From NCBI RefSeq assembly GCF_030551875.1, contig NZ_JAUOZU010000024.1:1-52446 (forward strand): a stretch of 52,446 nucleotides of DNA, read 5' to 3'. The notes beneath the pieces were generated by a model. The model was given only the letters and a program-made list of their open reading frames with translations, did no database searches and was not told the DNA's origin. Below, in pieces: positions 1 through 6,713 of this stretch. Made by a program: the position numbers and the translations under genes. The DNA is from Fluviirhizobium alvei. Lineage in GTDB: Bacteria > Pseudomonadota > Alphaproteobacteria > Rhizobiales > Rhizobiaceae. Position 1 is the stretch's first letter. Each line of letters opens with the position of its first letter.

Positions 1-16
1 CCTCCGGGCCCACCAT
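1..16. repeat. attL core (16-bp terminal direct repeat)
   Basis: CCTCCGGGCCCACCAT is identical to the last 16 bases of the window and abuts the integrase stop codon. Read as a tRNA 3' end it gives CGGGCCC (acceptor 3' strand), discriminator A, then CCA. The cognate tRNA would begin GGGCCCG. That is the usual layout for a tyrosine integrase that uses a tRNA 3' end: attL keeps the tRNA intact. The direct repeat is seen; the att role is inferred. Confidence 0.8.
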
Positions 17-1135
17 TCAAGTCTTTTTCTTCGAGATTTCCACCTGTTTGCGGTTAGGGGGAATTTGGTTCGGGGCAGCGGTCCGGGGTTTTATGGCCTC
101 TAATTGTTCCGCAACGACGCGCGAATTCTTCACCCCAAGCCGGGCCCGATCGGCGCCCCTGGTATATACTTCGGCCTGCTGAACATTCGACCAGCCGTAT
201 TGAGCCATCAATTCATGAGTCGTCGCGCCACCATTGGCAGCAAGCGTGGCAGAAAGCTTGCGCAGGCCGTGAGCGCTCTTTTCTACGCCGGCCTTTCGGC
301 AGCAATCGCCAAACCAATTCCCGAACGACTCTTTCGATGTGAACGGTTTGCCAAGCGAGCTTTCAAGGAAATGGAGCCCGCTGCGTTTCGTCGCTGCGAT
401 CGCTTCCATGACCCGCGGCGGCAACTCAACCGTGATGGCCGCTTTGGTCTTCTCCGTCACCATTGAAAACACATTGCCGGACAGATGCTGGCGACCGGCC
501 CTGAAAACGTCACTGCGACGAATGCCGGAATGAACCAATAGCTCGAACGCAAGCCTCGGCATTGTCCCAACTGGCCAGTGTTCGCAAAATGCCTCTACAT
601 CGGAAGCCGTCCAGACAGGAAATCCTTTCGTCTTGTGCTTCAAGCGATCGACATTAGCTGTCGGATCTTCTCGAACCATCTCGTTGCGCAGTGCCCACTT
701 GAACAGGCCCTTCATCGCCTTAAGGAAGTTGTTAGCCAGTGCCGGCGTTCCCTTTCGGTCCTCAAGCGCGTTCATGATGCTCTTGCGCGTGATATTCCGG
801 TAATCTTCGTTCCCGGCCTTCTCTATCACCTGCTTGAAAAACAACCCGTGCTGTTTTCTTGTCGCTGTCGAGTACGCCGCCCAAGCGGAACTTTCCATGT
901 AGCGCTCAATAAGCCAGCGGACAGATTTCGGCGCCGCTTTCGGCCCCTCGTCCTTTTCAAACCGTTCGCCTTTCATGGCGGCTTGATAGGCCTTATTGAA
1001 CTCTGCAGTCCCTGGGACGCCATTAAGCCTCGTCCGCTCTCCCTTCCCGATACGGAAATAGAAGATCACCTTCCCGTGACGGGTTCGTTCCTTGACGACG
1101 TAGAGAGGGAGTTTGCGCGGCATGCTGCCATTCAT
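17..1135 (-). CDS. int: tyrosine recombinase (phage integrase)
   Basis: This 372-residue site-specific recombinase would integrate and excise the phage at the adjacent 16-bp core. The N-terminal third holds an arm-binding-like region and a SAM-like core-binding domain (about residues 70-170). The catalytic domain shows the family residues: Arg in HSGIRRSDV (about 205), HGLRK (His and Arg, about 292-295), Trp in QYGWSNVQ, and the nucleophile Tyr in AEVYTRGADR (about 324). The ATG overlaps the stop of the upstream gene (ATGA). The stop lies one base from the att core, as expected for an integrase at the end of a prophage. Length is normal for the family. Confidence 0.95.
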   Translation of the reverse strand: MNGSMPRKLPLYVVKERTRHGKVIFYFRIGKGERTRLNGVPGTAEFNKAYQAAMKGERFEKDEGPKAAPKSVRWLIERYMESSAWAAYSTATRKQHGLFFKQVIEKAGNEDYRNITRKSIMNALEDRKGTPALANNFLKAMKGLFKWALRNEMVREDPTANVDRLKHKTKGFPVWTASDVEAFCEHWPVGTMPRLAFELLVHSGIRRSDVFRAGRQHLSGNVFSMVTEKTKAAITVELPPRVMEAIAATKRSGLHFLESSLGKPFTSKESFGNWFGDCCRKAGVEKSAHGLRKLSATLAANGGATTHELMAQYGWSNVQQAEVYTRGADRARLGVKNSRVVAEQLEAIKPRTAAPNQIPPNRKQVEISKKKT

Positions 1136-1308
1136 AGGCGAACATCCTTGCCCTTTGGTACTTCATACGAGCTGTGGATATCTTGGATAGCGGGCATAAA
1201 GCGCCATTTTGTTCCGTCGCGCTCGATTTCAACGATGACGTTCTCAGACTTGGCCAGATCGACCGCCCGCTTGATATCGCTCTTCTTGATCGCGTTGGGT
1301 GCTGTCAT
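1132..1308 (-). CDS. small protein directly upstream of integrase
   Basis: This 58-residue protein starts at the ATG inside the junction AAGGTGACGCCATGA, overlapping the upstream stop; its own stop overlaps the integrase start. The N-terminal segment (SDIKRAVDLAKSE) is helical, followed by a strand-rich piece (VIVEIERDGTKWRF). Small proteins of this shape commonly sit just before alphaproteobacterial prophage integrases. Position suggests an excision accessory factor, but no winged-helix excisionase motif can be recognised, so the function is open. Confidence 0.6.
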   Translation of the reverse strand: MTAPNAIKKSDIKRAVDLAKSENVIVEIERDGTKWRFMPAIQDIHSSYEVPKGKDVRL

Positions 1309-1496
1309 GGCGTCACCTTCGGCATTGGTACGCATGTTGCCATATCAACCCATGAACTTCTCACGCTCAAATGCTCCATGCTAGCGCGTGCTGAGACATA
1401 AGCGGCCTTGCAGTCGTCTATTGTCGGATAGCCTTGGATGATCTGGCTTGTCGTTCCTTGAAACGTAGAAAAAATCAGGATAAGCGCGTATTTCAT
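1305..1496 (-). CDS. small putatively exported protein
   Basis: A 63-residue protein with a hydrophobic N-terminus (MKYALILIFSTFQG) and two later cysteines, so a short secreted or membrane-tethered product is possible. Its layout resembles the 84-residue protein at 18842-19096 (MKLFLILYAG, then EC). The whole gene lies between two copies of AAGGTGACGCCATGA, which supply the start of this gene and of the next. No family is recognised. Confidence 0.6.
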   Translation of the reverse strand: MKYALILIFSTFQGTTSQIIQGYPTIDDCKAAYVSARASMEHLSVRSSWVDMATCVPMPKVTP

Positions 1497-1942
1497 GGCG
1501 TCACCTTTGCGCGGATTGCGGCTGCGATCTCGGTGTTACTATGTGCCAGTGGCGCGTTTTCAACGATCTGCGCCGCTTCTTTAAATGCTTGCCTCCTGCC
1601 GAAATCAATTCCGCAATTTGCGTGGTTATCTATTCCCAAAATGATGCGCTTGTAGAACGCCTCGTCTGTTGTGTTCTCATCTCCAAGTCCACATCCCAGG
1701 TAAGATGAAATAGCACTCAGGATGTCCAAAGAATCATTCCCTGTCTCTCGTTGCCTGTACTGGTCAGCAATCCGCGCAGCTTCCTCGAAAGCCTCTCTCA
1801 CCGCATAACGCAGCGCTTCCATAACCATGTCATGCGCGTATTTGTTGACTGCGCTTGTGCAGGTCGACCCGTCTTCGGGATCAACGGCATTATCGAATGC
1901 AAGGCGGGCAATGCGATCGATCGTTTCGTTGATGTCGGTCAT
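1493..1942 (-). CDS. hypothetical helical protein
   Basis: A 149-residue mostly helical, acidic protein with several EAFEEAARIAD/AFKEAAQIVE-type segments that look like an internal repeat. It begins at the ATG in the shared junction AAGGTGACGCCATGA and ends KVTP followed by stop, as do its two neighbours, because that junction encodes K-V-T-P-stop. No catalytic motif is seen. It is probably a phage accessory protein of unknown role. Confidence 0.65.
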   Translation of the reverse strand: MTDINETIDRIARLAFDNAVDPEDGSTCTSAVNKYAHDMVMEALRYAVREAFEEAARIADQYRQRETGNDSLDILSAISSYLGCGLGDENTTDEAFYKRIILGIDNHANCGIDFGRRQAFKEAAQIVENAPLAHSNTEIAAAIRAKVTP

Positions 1943-2421
1943 GGCGTCACCTTTGCAAGGAATGCAGCAGCGGCACGAAGATCGCCAATTGTAAAATCAG
2001 TGCAATATCCTCCGATACAATGGCTATCAGTAAGCATTTTGAATTCTGCTAAGTCTATAATATCACTTTCGCCGAATGGTCTGATCAATTCAACGGCTTC
2101 CCGAAGTTTGGTTTCCGCCGTATTGCGCTCCCTGGCATTTTCGATTGCCTTTTTGCGCATGGCGTCTATTTCAATGCGGGCATCGGCTAGGGCCTTTTCG
2201 GCGGCTGTCTTTGCCTTGGCGTATTTAACAGAAACTCGACGAACAGCGTCCGCCGTGATGCGCAGTTCTTCCCGCTCTTTCTCCGCCTGCTCAAGGCGAG
2301 AGCGGAGGGCGGTGATTTCGTTTGCCGCTTCGCGAAGTTCAAGACCAAGTGGGATGTCTGACCCATCTGGCCTTTTGCAAGCATCTGCGATCATTGTGAG
2401 CCGTTCCACGATGTCACTCAT
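1939..2421 (-). CDS. coiled-coil phage protein
   Basis: This 160-residue protein starts MSDIVERLTMIADAC. The ATG at 2421 is preferred over one further upstream because GGAGG precedes it and it overlaps the upstream stop by only 8 bases. Residues about 30-115 form a long heptad-rich helix (ALRSRLEQAEKEREELR onward), followed by a compact C-terminal piece with a Cys pair (HCIGGYC). Proteins opening 'VERL..IAD' with a coiled coil are common, uncharacterised phage accessory proteins. Confidence 0.7.
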   Translation of the reverse strand: MSDIVERLTMIADACKRPDGSDIPLGLELREAANEITALRSRLEQAEKEREELRITADAVRRVSVKYAKAKTAAEKALADARIEIDAMRKKAIENARERNTAETKLREAVELIRPFGESDIIDLAEFKMLTDSHCIGGYCTDFTIGDLRAAAAFLAKVTP

Positions 2422-3148
2422 GGTCGCCTCCATTGAGAGCGGCGCGGCCAAGATCGCTGATGGTGTCATATTCTGACATGCCGCGGTAATTCTCTTCATC
2501 GTCGCATTCGCGTTTGAGATAGCCTTTGCTGCGCAGGCTTATGATTGCGTTGCCAACAAAGGCACCGTCGCCCTTCGTAAACCATGCCGCGTCGCCATCC
2601 TGTGAAAAGCGGATGGTGTCTCCGGCGGCAAGGCGCTTCAGGATTTCCGTCTCGTCGTCAACGATTGGGCGCAATATATGCTTCTTAGGCGTAGCCAGTT
2701 CCATAGCTTCCCGCAGCCGCTTGTTCTCCGCCTTGAGGTCGGTGATGTCGTCGGATGGCTGTGGATCGTTCATAAGCGCGCTTTCAACGCGCGCGGCCTG
2801 CTCAGTCGTCGGGAAACTCAAAACGATCTGACCCGGAATAAGCCTGTCTTTGGGGATGCCTTCCCTTTCTGCTGACGCTCCCAATTCTCCCGGCATTTTT
2901 GCCTCGGTGATAAAAACAGCGCCACGGGTTCCGTAAGTGCCTTTGGCAACCACAACCTTTCCTTCTCCAAAGCAGAGAATAGTTGCAATCTTCTGTTCCG
3001 GTGCGGCGGCAAGCATGGCTTTATAATATCTCCGCATATAGGCATGCGTTCTTGCGCGCATTTCCTTGCTTTCGCCTGTGAGTTTCCAATAGGCGTCTAG
3101 CATCTCTTCAGTCGGCTCCAGTGGAACCATCTTCCATGCGTCAGTCAT
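2414..3148 (-). CDS. hypothetical phage protein ('MVPLEPTEEM' family)
   Basis: A 244-residue protein. The N-terminal part (MVPLEPTEEMLDAYW, then YYKAMLAAAP) matches a widespread phage accessory module often found with DUF551-like proteins. The middle has a short coiled segment (DDITDLKAENKRLREAM). The C-terminal region (about 165-235) looks like a small winged-helix-type fold ending GRAALNGGDHE. The start overlaps the upstream stop (ATGA). Function unknown. Confidence 0.7.
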   Translation of the reverse strand: MTDAWKMVPLEPTEEMLDAYWKLTGESKEMRARTHAYMRRYYKAMLAAAPEQKIATILCFGEGKVVVAKGTYGTRGAVFITEAKMPGELGASAEREGIPKDRLIPGQIVLSFPTTEQAARVESALMNDPQPSDDITDLKAENKRLREAMELATPKKHILRPIVDDETEILKRLAAGDTIRFSQDGDAAWFTKGDGAFVGNAIISLRSKGYLKRECDDEENYRGMSEYDTISDLGRAALNGGDHE

Positions 3149-3411
3149 CGCCTTGCATCCATCTGGTAACTTGTTTCTGTTTTACCGAGCCCAAAGCCGG
3201 CGGATGTTCCGATCACTGCCAGCGCAAGCACCGTCCAAAGTACGCCGATGAATGCCGTGTGCATCTGATGGCGCCATTCCGCGATCGCTGCTTGCTTGAT
3301 CGAAGTTGCCGTTTCAGACAGCGCCTTAGACGGACAGCGGCGGCAGGTTTCTCCGCCGTCACCTGCACATCCTCCAGCACCGTAGCGCGTGCAATTCGTA
3401 GCGTGTGTCAT
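3145..3411 (-). CDS. Cys-rich small membrane protein
   Basis: An 88-residue protein with a Cys-rich N-terminus (CTRYGAGGCAGDGGETCRRC, a possible metal site) and one transmembrane helix (AFIGVLWTVLALAVIGTSAG) near the C-terminus. Both stop and start overlap neighbours by ATGA, so it belongs to the minus-strand operon reading toward int. No family is recognised. Confidence 0.6.
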   Translation of the reverse strand: MTHATNCTRYGAGGCAGDGGETCRRCPSKALSETATSIKQAAIAEWRHQMHTAFIGVLWTVLALAVIGTSAGFGLGKTETSYQMDARR

Positions 3412-3590
3412 GCTTCACCGCCTTTTCCTGCCATGGCATCAAGCTCTTTAAGAGCCAGTTCAATGCCTCTGTTGACGATCTCTGTATACGATATCCTATA
3501 AGGCCCAATTGTAGACGCGCGCTCCAATGTGTCCCGCTGCTCGTCTGTTAGCCTAATAGTGAGTGTTTTCTTCTTCTCTTTGGTTCTCAT
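3408..3590 (-). CDS. ribbon-helix-helix DNA-binding protein
   Basis: A 60-residue protein: KTLTIRLTDEQRDTLERAS followed by a helix and YTEIVNRGIELALKELDAM. This is the strand-helix-helix pattern of CopG/Arc-type repressors. It is probably a dimeric transcriptional regulator. It lies two genes from a divergent promoter with repeated operators (3882-3941) and is one of two candidates to bind there. Its start overlaps the upstream stop. Confidence 0.75.
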   Translation of the reverse strand: MRTKEKKKTLTIRLTDEQRDTLERASTIGPYRISYTEIVNRGIELALKELDAMAGKGGEA

Positions 3591-3868
3591 TCGTCACCTT
3601 TGTTAGGTGGAAGTGGCTTCCATTCGGACGGCTTTATAGACGCGATGCCATCGGCGTTGCTTCCCCAGCAGACGCCGTCATGCCAGCAGTCTGGCGGCTC
3701 TTGATCTTCAACGATCACCCAGCAACAGCAGTTGTTGCCGTCTTCATCGAAAAACCCGTGTGTCCAAGCGATGACATAATCAGAACCGTATCCAGGTATC
3801 TTTGCCTGAATTGGCGTGCCATCTCTCGGCGCCGTTTCGATCGGCTGCCATGCGCTTGCGTCAGTCAT
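3587..3868 (-). CDS. DUF551-like phage protein
   Basis: A 93-residue protein beginning WQPIETAPRDGTPIQAK and ending SEWKPLPP, the frame of the common phage DUF551-type family, with Trp- and Cys-rich segments between (NNCCCWVIVEDQEPPDCWHDGVCWG). Function is unknown. It is the first gene of a minus-strand unit with its own upstream region, so transcription probably starts from the divergent promoter at 3870-3953. AAGGACGAGG precedes the ATG. Confidence 0.8.
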   Translation of the reverse strand: MTDASAWQPIETAPRDGTPIQAKIPGYGSDYVIAWTHGFFDEDGNNCCCWVIVEDQEPPDCWHDGVCWGSNADGIASIKPSEWKPLPPNKGDE

Positions 3869-3878
3869 TTCCTCGTCC

Positions 3879-3944
3879 TTTTCGTATGTATGGTTGAACT
3901 TGTATCGTATATATGATATTCAGTCAATATCGTACATACGAAAA
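3879..3944. promoter_or_regulatory. divergent promoter region with three palindromic operators
   Basis: TCGTA-NN-TAYGA-like sites lie at 3882-3893 (weaker), 3905-3916 (TCGTATATATGA) and 3930-3941 (TCGTACATACGA, a perfect palindrome around CA), spaced 23-25 bp. The outer sites also form a perfect 12-bp inverted repeat, TTTTCGTATGTA / TACATACGAAAA. They separate a minus gene (start 3868) from a plus CopG-type gene (start 3954), so autoregulation by that protein is likely. Confidence 0.75.
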
Positions 3945-3953
3945 AGGTGAAAC

Positions 3954-4154
3954 TTGACTCAGGCAAAAGACTCCGCTTTATCTCGGCGCATGGGACGCAA
4001 GAAACAATTTCAGAGCCGCATCACGCTTCCGTTGACTGACGAGATGATCAAGCGGATCGATCAAGTTCGCGGTGAAGACGAAGACCGCGTTACCATGATC
4101 AGGTCTGCCATCGACGCTGAACTAGAGCGCCGTGAAAAGGCCGATAAGAAGTAA
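3954..4154 (+). CDS. ribbon-helix-helix transcriptional regulator
   Basis: A 66-residue basic protein: FQSRITLPLTDEMIKRIDQVR, then VTMIRSAIDAELERREKA, a CopG/MetJ-like strand-helix-helix fold. It is the only plus-strand gene inside the leftward operon. It has its own promoter region with three palindromic operators and is likely autorepressed. AAAAGGTGAAACTTG precedes the start codon; the reading is M-T-Q-A from the codon at 3954. The stop is adjacent to the convergent gene at 4155. Confidence 0.75.
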   Translation: MTQAKDSALSRRMGRKKQFQSRITLPLTDEMIKRIDQVRGEDEDRVTMIRSAIDAELERREKADKK

Positions 4155-4349
4155 TCAGCGGTTCTCATCCCATCGCACATAGAACGACAGCCCGTCCTCG
4201 TTTGCCTTGATGTGGAACACCGTTTCACCCTGCATGCACAGCGTCTTTGCAAGTCGCTCCCATGAAATGAAGCCGGTGGTGCCAGTTGGCGCGCTATCGA
4301 CCACAAGCGCCCGTTGGCCTTCTTGAATTGCGATGTTCATGCTTTTCAT
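4155..4349 (-). CDS. hypothetical small protein
   Basis: A 64-residue protein (MKSMNIAIQEGQRALVVDS, ending GLSFYVRWDENR) with no recognised domain; the pattern suggests a small beta-rich fold. Its ATG overlaps the stop of the second frame of the HNH gene (GAATGA), which shows that the HNH gene originally ended here. It converges with the CopG-type gene, with no intergenic space. Confidence 0.6.
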   Translation of the reverse strand: MKSMNIAIQEGQRALVVDSAPTGTTGFISWERLAKTLCMQGETVFHIKANEDGLSFYVRWDENR

Positions 4350-4706
4350 TCCACCACCTCATAAAGTGACCGTCGCGCCGGCAATGGCAGCTTCTCAGGT
4401 CGTGGCTTTTTTCGCAAACCCGGCTGACTTGATCTCGCCTTTCGGACGGATCGCTCCGCTGTTCTTGTCTCTTTGCCGATCGGCCTTGCGGATGCGTCGA
4501 ACATCGTCTGCCGATTTGCTCTTATGGCATACTTTGCATATGACTTGGCAGTTATCCAATGAGCTATCTCCGCCAAGAGCTAGTGGCGTGATATGGTCAT
4601 ACTCCGCTTCACATGGCTTCAATTTCGCTCTGCAGGCTTCACAATATCCTTTGCATTTGGCGAAGGATAACGCTCTTATTTTTCTGCTAAACTCTACTCT
4701 TTTCAT
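4346..4706 (-). pseudogene. phage HNH endonuclease, frame broken at an A6 run
   Basis: The intact part is a classic small HNH nuclease: CEAC (zinc Cys pair), EYDHITPLALGG (HNH His), LDNCQVICKVCHKSK (Asn, second Cys pair, His), then RRIRKADRQRDK. In phages such proteins usually sit near packaging or recombination genes and cut DNA. The frame stops at 4395 right after AGFAKK; with one A fewer in the A6 run (T6 on plus, 4407-4412) it continues PRPEKLPLPARRSLYEVVE and ends at 4346, overlapping the next ATG. The break is either a real mutation or an assembly error. The ATG overlaps the stop of the inserted homing endonuclease. Confidence 0.8.
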
Positions 4707-5236
4707 TCTACGTGCTTCCATGAGGCACGTTTTTTTATGTCATCAATTGTTGACCTGGAAACACCGTAGGTCCGTGCGATTTGCAATGATGTCATGTTTT
4801 TTATAAGCTCAGATTTTATTAACCTTACGTCCTCCTCCTTTAGCTTCGACCATGATATTTGCTCCCCTTGGATGTGAGTTCCATGCATTATTTTGTCACG
4901 CCTATTATCTTTTGGCGTCTTCCATGAAATGTGGTTTGGGTTGCAACATAAACTATTTCCGCAGCTATGAGCAGCTTCGAGCTTATTGTTAATGGGCTCA
5001 CCATTTGAAAGTATGCAAACTACCCTATTTGTCGTCGTCCTCTTACCTCTCCAAAATATCTGTCCATATCCATTTTCTCTTTTCGAGAAAGGCCAATTTA
5101 TGCAGTCGTCATGGCTCGTGCTTTCTGCTATATGCGCAAGCCATTTGAAGTTTTTTGATGATGCTCTTGGCATGCTAATGTTATGAGTCATTATCGCAGA
5201 CTTTGTCTTGCGGCTGAATTCAAGGCGAGGGGCCAT
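4703..5236 (-). CDS. HNH homing endonuclease inserted in an HNH gene
   Basis: The core protein from its own ATG at 5191 is 162 residues. It is an HNH_3-type homing endonuclease: NGYGQIFW, NRVVCILSNG, AAHSCGNSLCCNPNHISW (His/Asn/His site), then a C-terminal helix-turn-helix (SLQIARTYGVSRSTIDDIKK). The open frame extends up to 5236, where GAAGGTGAG precedes an ATG encoding MAPRLEFSRKTKSA. That segment resembles the start of the downstream HNH gene (MKRVEFSRKIRA), so the endonuclease appears to have landed just inside the older gene. The DNA is markedly more AT-rich than its surroundings. It is related to the gene at 15247-15849. Confidence 0.85.
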   Translation of the reverse strand: MAPRLEFSRKTKSAIMTHNISMPRASSKNFKWLAHIAESTSHDDCINWPFSKRENGYGQIFWRGKRTTTNRVVCILSNGEPINNKLEAAHSCGNSLCCNPNHISWKTPKDNRRDKIMHGTHIQGEQISWSKLKEEDVRLIKSELIKNMTSLQIARTYGVSRSTIDDIKKRASWKHVE

Positions 5237-5537
5237 CACGCTCACCTTCCGGCAACAGTGATTTCAGGAACTCGACTTCGGCAAGAGCGGCTTTGCGGAA
5301 TGATTCAATGTTACCGTTTTCTAATTCGTCTTCAGCGTCGTGGTATGGAGTTTTTGCGCAAAGCCTCGTCCCTGTATTTTTTGCTACTGGGCATCCTTTG
5401 CAATCGTCTAACCAGAACATATTACAAAGTGGGCAATTAATGACGCCCAACTTCGCGTCTTCCATCTTCTCCACTTTCGCATTCCGCTCCCAATTAGCAA
5501 TTGAAGCCTTCAGAGCCTCAAGCGTTCTTTCGTCCAT
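5220..5537 (-). CDS. hypothetical protein with Cys-rich zinc-type motif
   Basis: A 105-residue protein starting MDERTLEALKASIANWERN one base after the upstream stop. The centre, NCPLCNMFWLDDCKGCPV...LCAKTPYHDAE, holds two CxxC pairs plus Cys and His and probably binds zinc or is a redox motif. The C-terminus is helical (FRKAALAEVEFLKSLLPEGE). Similar CPLC..F....C..CPV proteins are common in phages and remain uncharacterised. It overlaps the 5' remnant of the HNH gene by 17 bases. Confidence 0.7.
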   Translation of the reverse strand: MDERTLEALKASIANWERNAKVEKMEDAKLGVINCPLCNMFWLDDCKGCPVAKNTGTRLCAKTPYHDAEDELENGNIESFRKAALAEVEFLKSLLPEGERDGPSP

Positions 5538-5538
5538 C

Positions 5539-5772
5539 TCACACCCCCATTCCCATGAATGCCGATATCGGCAGTATGGCTGCCAGCGTTTCGCTCTGTG
5601 ACGCGGTGCGGTCCTGCGTCCAGCCGACCTGATCACGGATCTTGTTCAAGCGATCCATCGCGCGGGCAATTTGGATTTCCTGTCGCAGCAAATCGGTCGT
5701 CAGGTCGCGTATGCGGCGCTGTTCGATCGACGCGGATGACTGGCGGCGTGTGTGGGCTTTGACGTGCGTCAT
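5539..5772 (-). CDS. hypothetical small helical protein
   Basis: A 77-residue protein from the ATG at 5772 (MTHVKAHTRRQSSASIEQR). It has a basic N-terminus and an amphipathic central helix (DLLRQEIQIARAMDRLNKIR). The chosen start follows GGGTGACACC, a variant of the junction repeat seen at 1305-1953. No known domain. Confidence 0.55.
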   Translation of the reverse strand: MTHVKAHTRRQSSASIEQRRIRDLTTDLLRQEIQIARAMDRLNKIRDQVGWTQDRTASQSETLAAILPISAFMGMGV

Positions 5773-5776
5773 GGTG

Positions 5777-5977
5777 TCACCCACGCTCCTGCATGATAAC
5801 GCTTATAGCGAATGGCCAAGCTATAGCCGAAAGCACAGACGCAAAGACCTTCTTTTCTTCGCACGCGCTAGGGTACTGAGGTGTGCTGCACCAGGTTCGA
5901 TGCCAAACGAGCCCAAATGTAAAGATTGCGCCGATAGCGTAGACAGCAGCGGCGAACCATACGACCAACGTTTTCAT
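5777..5977 (-). CDS. small two-helix membrane protein
   Basis: A 66-residue protein with an N-terminal hydrophobic helix (TLVVWFAAAVYAIGAIFTFG) and a second one (VFASVLSAIAWPFAISVIM), probably an inner-membrane hairpin. GAAGGTGAAGGC precedes the ATG, which overlaps the upstream stop. Function unknown; superinfection or lysis-related roles are possible but unsupported. Confidence 0.6.
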   Translation of the reverse strand: MKTLVVWFAAAVYAIGAIFTFGLVWHRTWCSTPQYPSACEEKKVFASVLSAIAWPFAISVIMQERG

Positions 5978-6339
5978 GCCTTCACCTTCCTCGCCTCAAG
6001 CATGGCGTCTGCTGCCTCGTAAACAATCTGAGCCGCCTGTACTGCCGCATCAGCAGTCGTCCATTCACCGCGGTCGTCATGCGCAGACATGAGCCCAGTC
6101 AGAGCAGCCATTGCGAACTGGTCGCGGATGGTGAGCGTGTCGGTGTCTCGCGGGATTTGTGTATTGGTTACATCGACAAGCTCAAGATCGCGGTCACTCC
6201 AACGACAATCGTAACAGCCAATATTGTCACCTTTATCCCATCTTACAGCATAGTAAAAACCGAAATCAATCGCTGTGATAACCCCTAGCCGACCATCTGC
6301 CTTGAGCCTAACCCTATCACCAACCTTAAACTTGCTCAT
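5974..6339 (-). CDS. hypothetical protein, KOW-like N-terminus
   Basis: A 121-residue protein. The first 50 residues (FKVGDRVRLKADGRLGVITAID...YAVRWDKGD) look like a small SH3/KOW-type barrel. The C-terminal part (TIRDQFAMAALTGLMSA...AAQIVYEAADAMLEARK) is a recurrent phage module of unknown function. The start overlaps the upstream stop in the junction GAGATGACAGCATGAGC, nearly identical to the one at the other end of the neighbouring gene (6708-6724). Confidence 0.7.
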   Translation of the reverse strand: MSKFKVGDRVRLKADGRLGVITAIDFGFYYAVRWDKGDNIGCYDCRWSDRDLELVDVTNTQIPRDTDTLTIRDQFAMAALTGLMSAHDDRGEWTTADAAVQAAQIVYEAADAMLEARKVKA

Positions 6340-6713
6340 GCTGTCATCTCCTTCTCTTCAAGCGCTTGGAATAGTGCTCGCAGGATTGCTAAAGGTAGCG
6401 TTGGCCCAAAACATTCTATAATTTTTGAATGGAATGACTCAGACAGCCCAGCTGAAAACGCCCCGGCGTCGCGCCCAAATCCCCAGTCGTACCCAGGCAG
6501 CATGCGCTCTACAAGAGCAACGCAAGCGTCTATGCTTGCCGTGTATGCAGGTATCTCTTTTTCGAGCAAAGAGCCTTTTGCGAACGGTGGCCATCTGTCA
6601 GTCTTGACCCATGGATATGGGATGTCGAGAGCATCTGCAATTCTCCAATCCAGTTCGCGATCCGGCCCTGTAGCTTCACGCAGCTTGTCGATGATGTATG
6701 TGTATCTGCTCAT
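6336..6713 (-). CDS. phage ABA sandwich-type protein
   Basis: A 125-residue protein. A central IPAYTASIDACVALVERMLPGYDWGFG segment and the length match the Phage_ABA_S family ('...PxYTxSIDAAxxLxP...W') found in many phage early regions; biochemical role unknown. It is flanked by two near-identical junctions (GAGATGRCAGCATGAGC), so it looks like an exchangeable cassette. Confidence 0.75.
   Translation of the reverse strand: MSRYTYIIDKLREATGPDRELDWRIADALDIPYPWVKTDRWPPFAKGSLLEKEIPAYTASIDACVALVERMLPGYDWGFGRDAGAFSAGLSESFHSKIIECFGPTLPLAILRALFQALEEKEMTA

Larger units (their letters stand above)
1305..1953. repeat. three copies of a gene-junction repeat (TCATGGCGTCACCTT)
   Basis: Identical 15-bp copies lie at 1305-1319, 1493-1507 and 1939-1953. 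On the coding (minus) strand each reads AAGGTGACGCCATGA and holds the ribosome binding site, the stop codon of the upstream gene and the start codon of the next. They flank the genes at 1305-1496 and 1493-1942 as direct repeats. Weaker versions occur at about 3590, 5772 and 5977. Confidence 0.85.

Noticed and set aside
3408-4154. Toxin-antitoxin pair from the two ribbon-helix-helix genes
   Set aside because: No RelE-, HicA- or PIN-like toxin lies beside either gene; they look like plain regulators.
4346-4576. Separate 76-codon gene overlapping the HNH gene
   Set aside because: Only its last 20 or so residues make sense, as the natural C-terminus of the HNH protein after a one-base shift at the A6 run.
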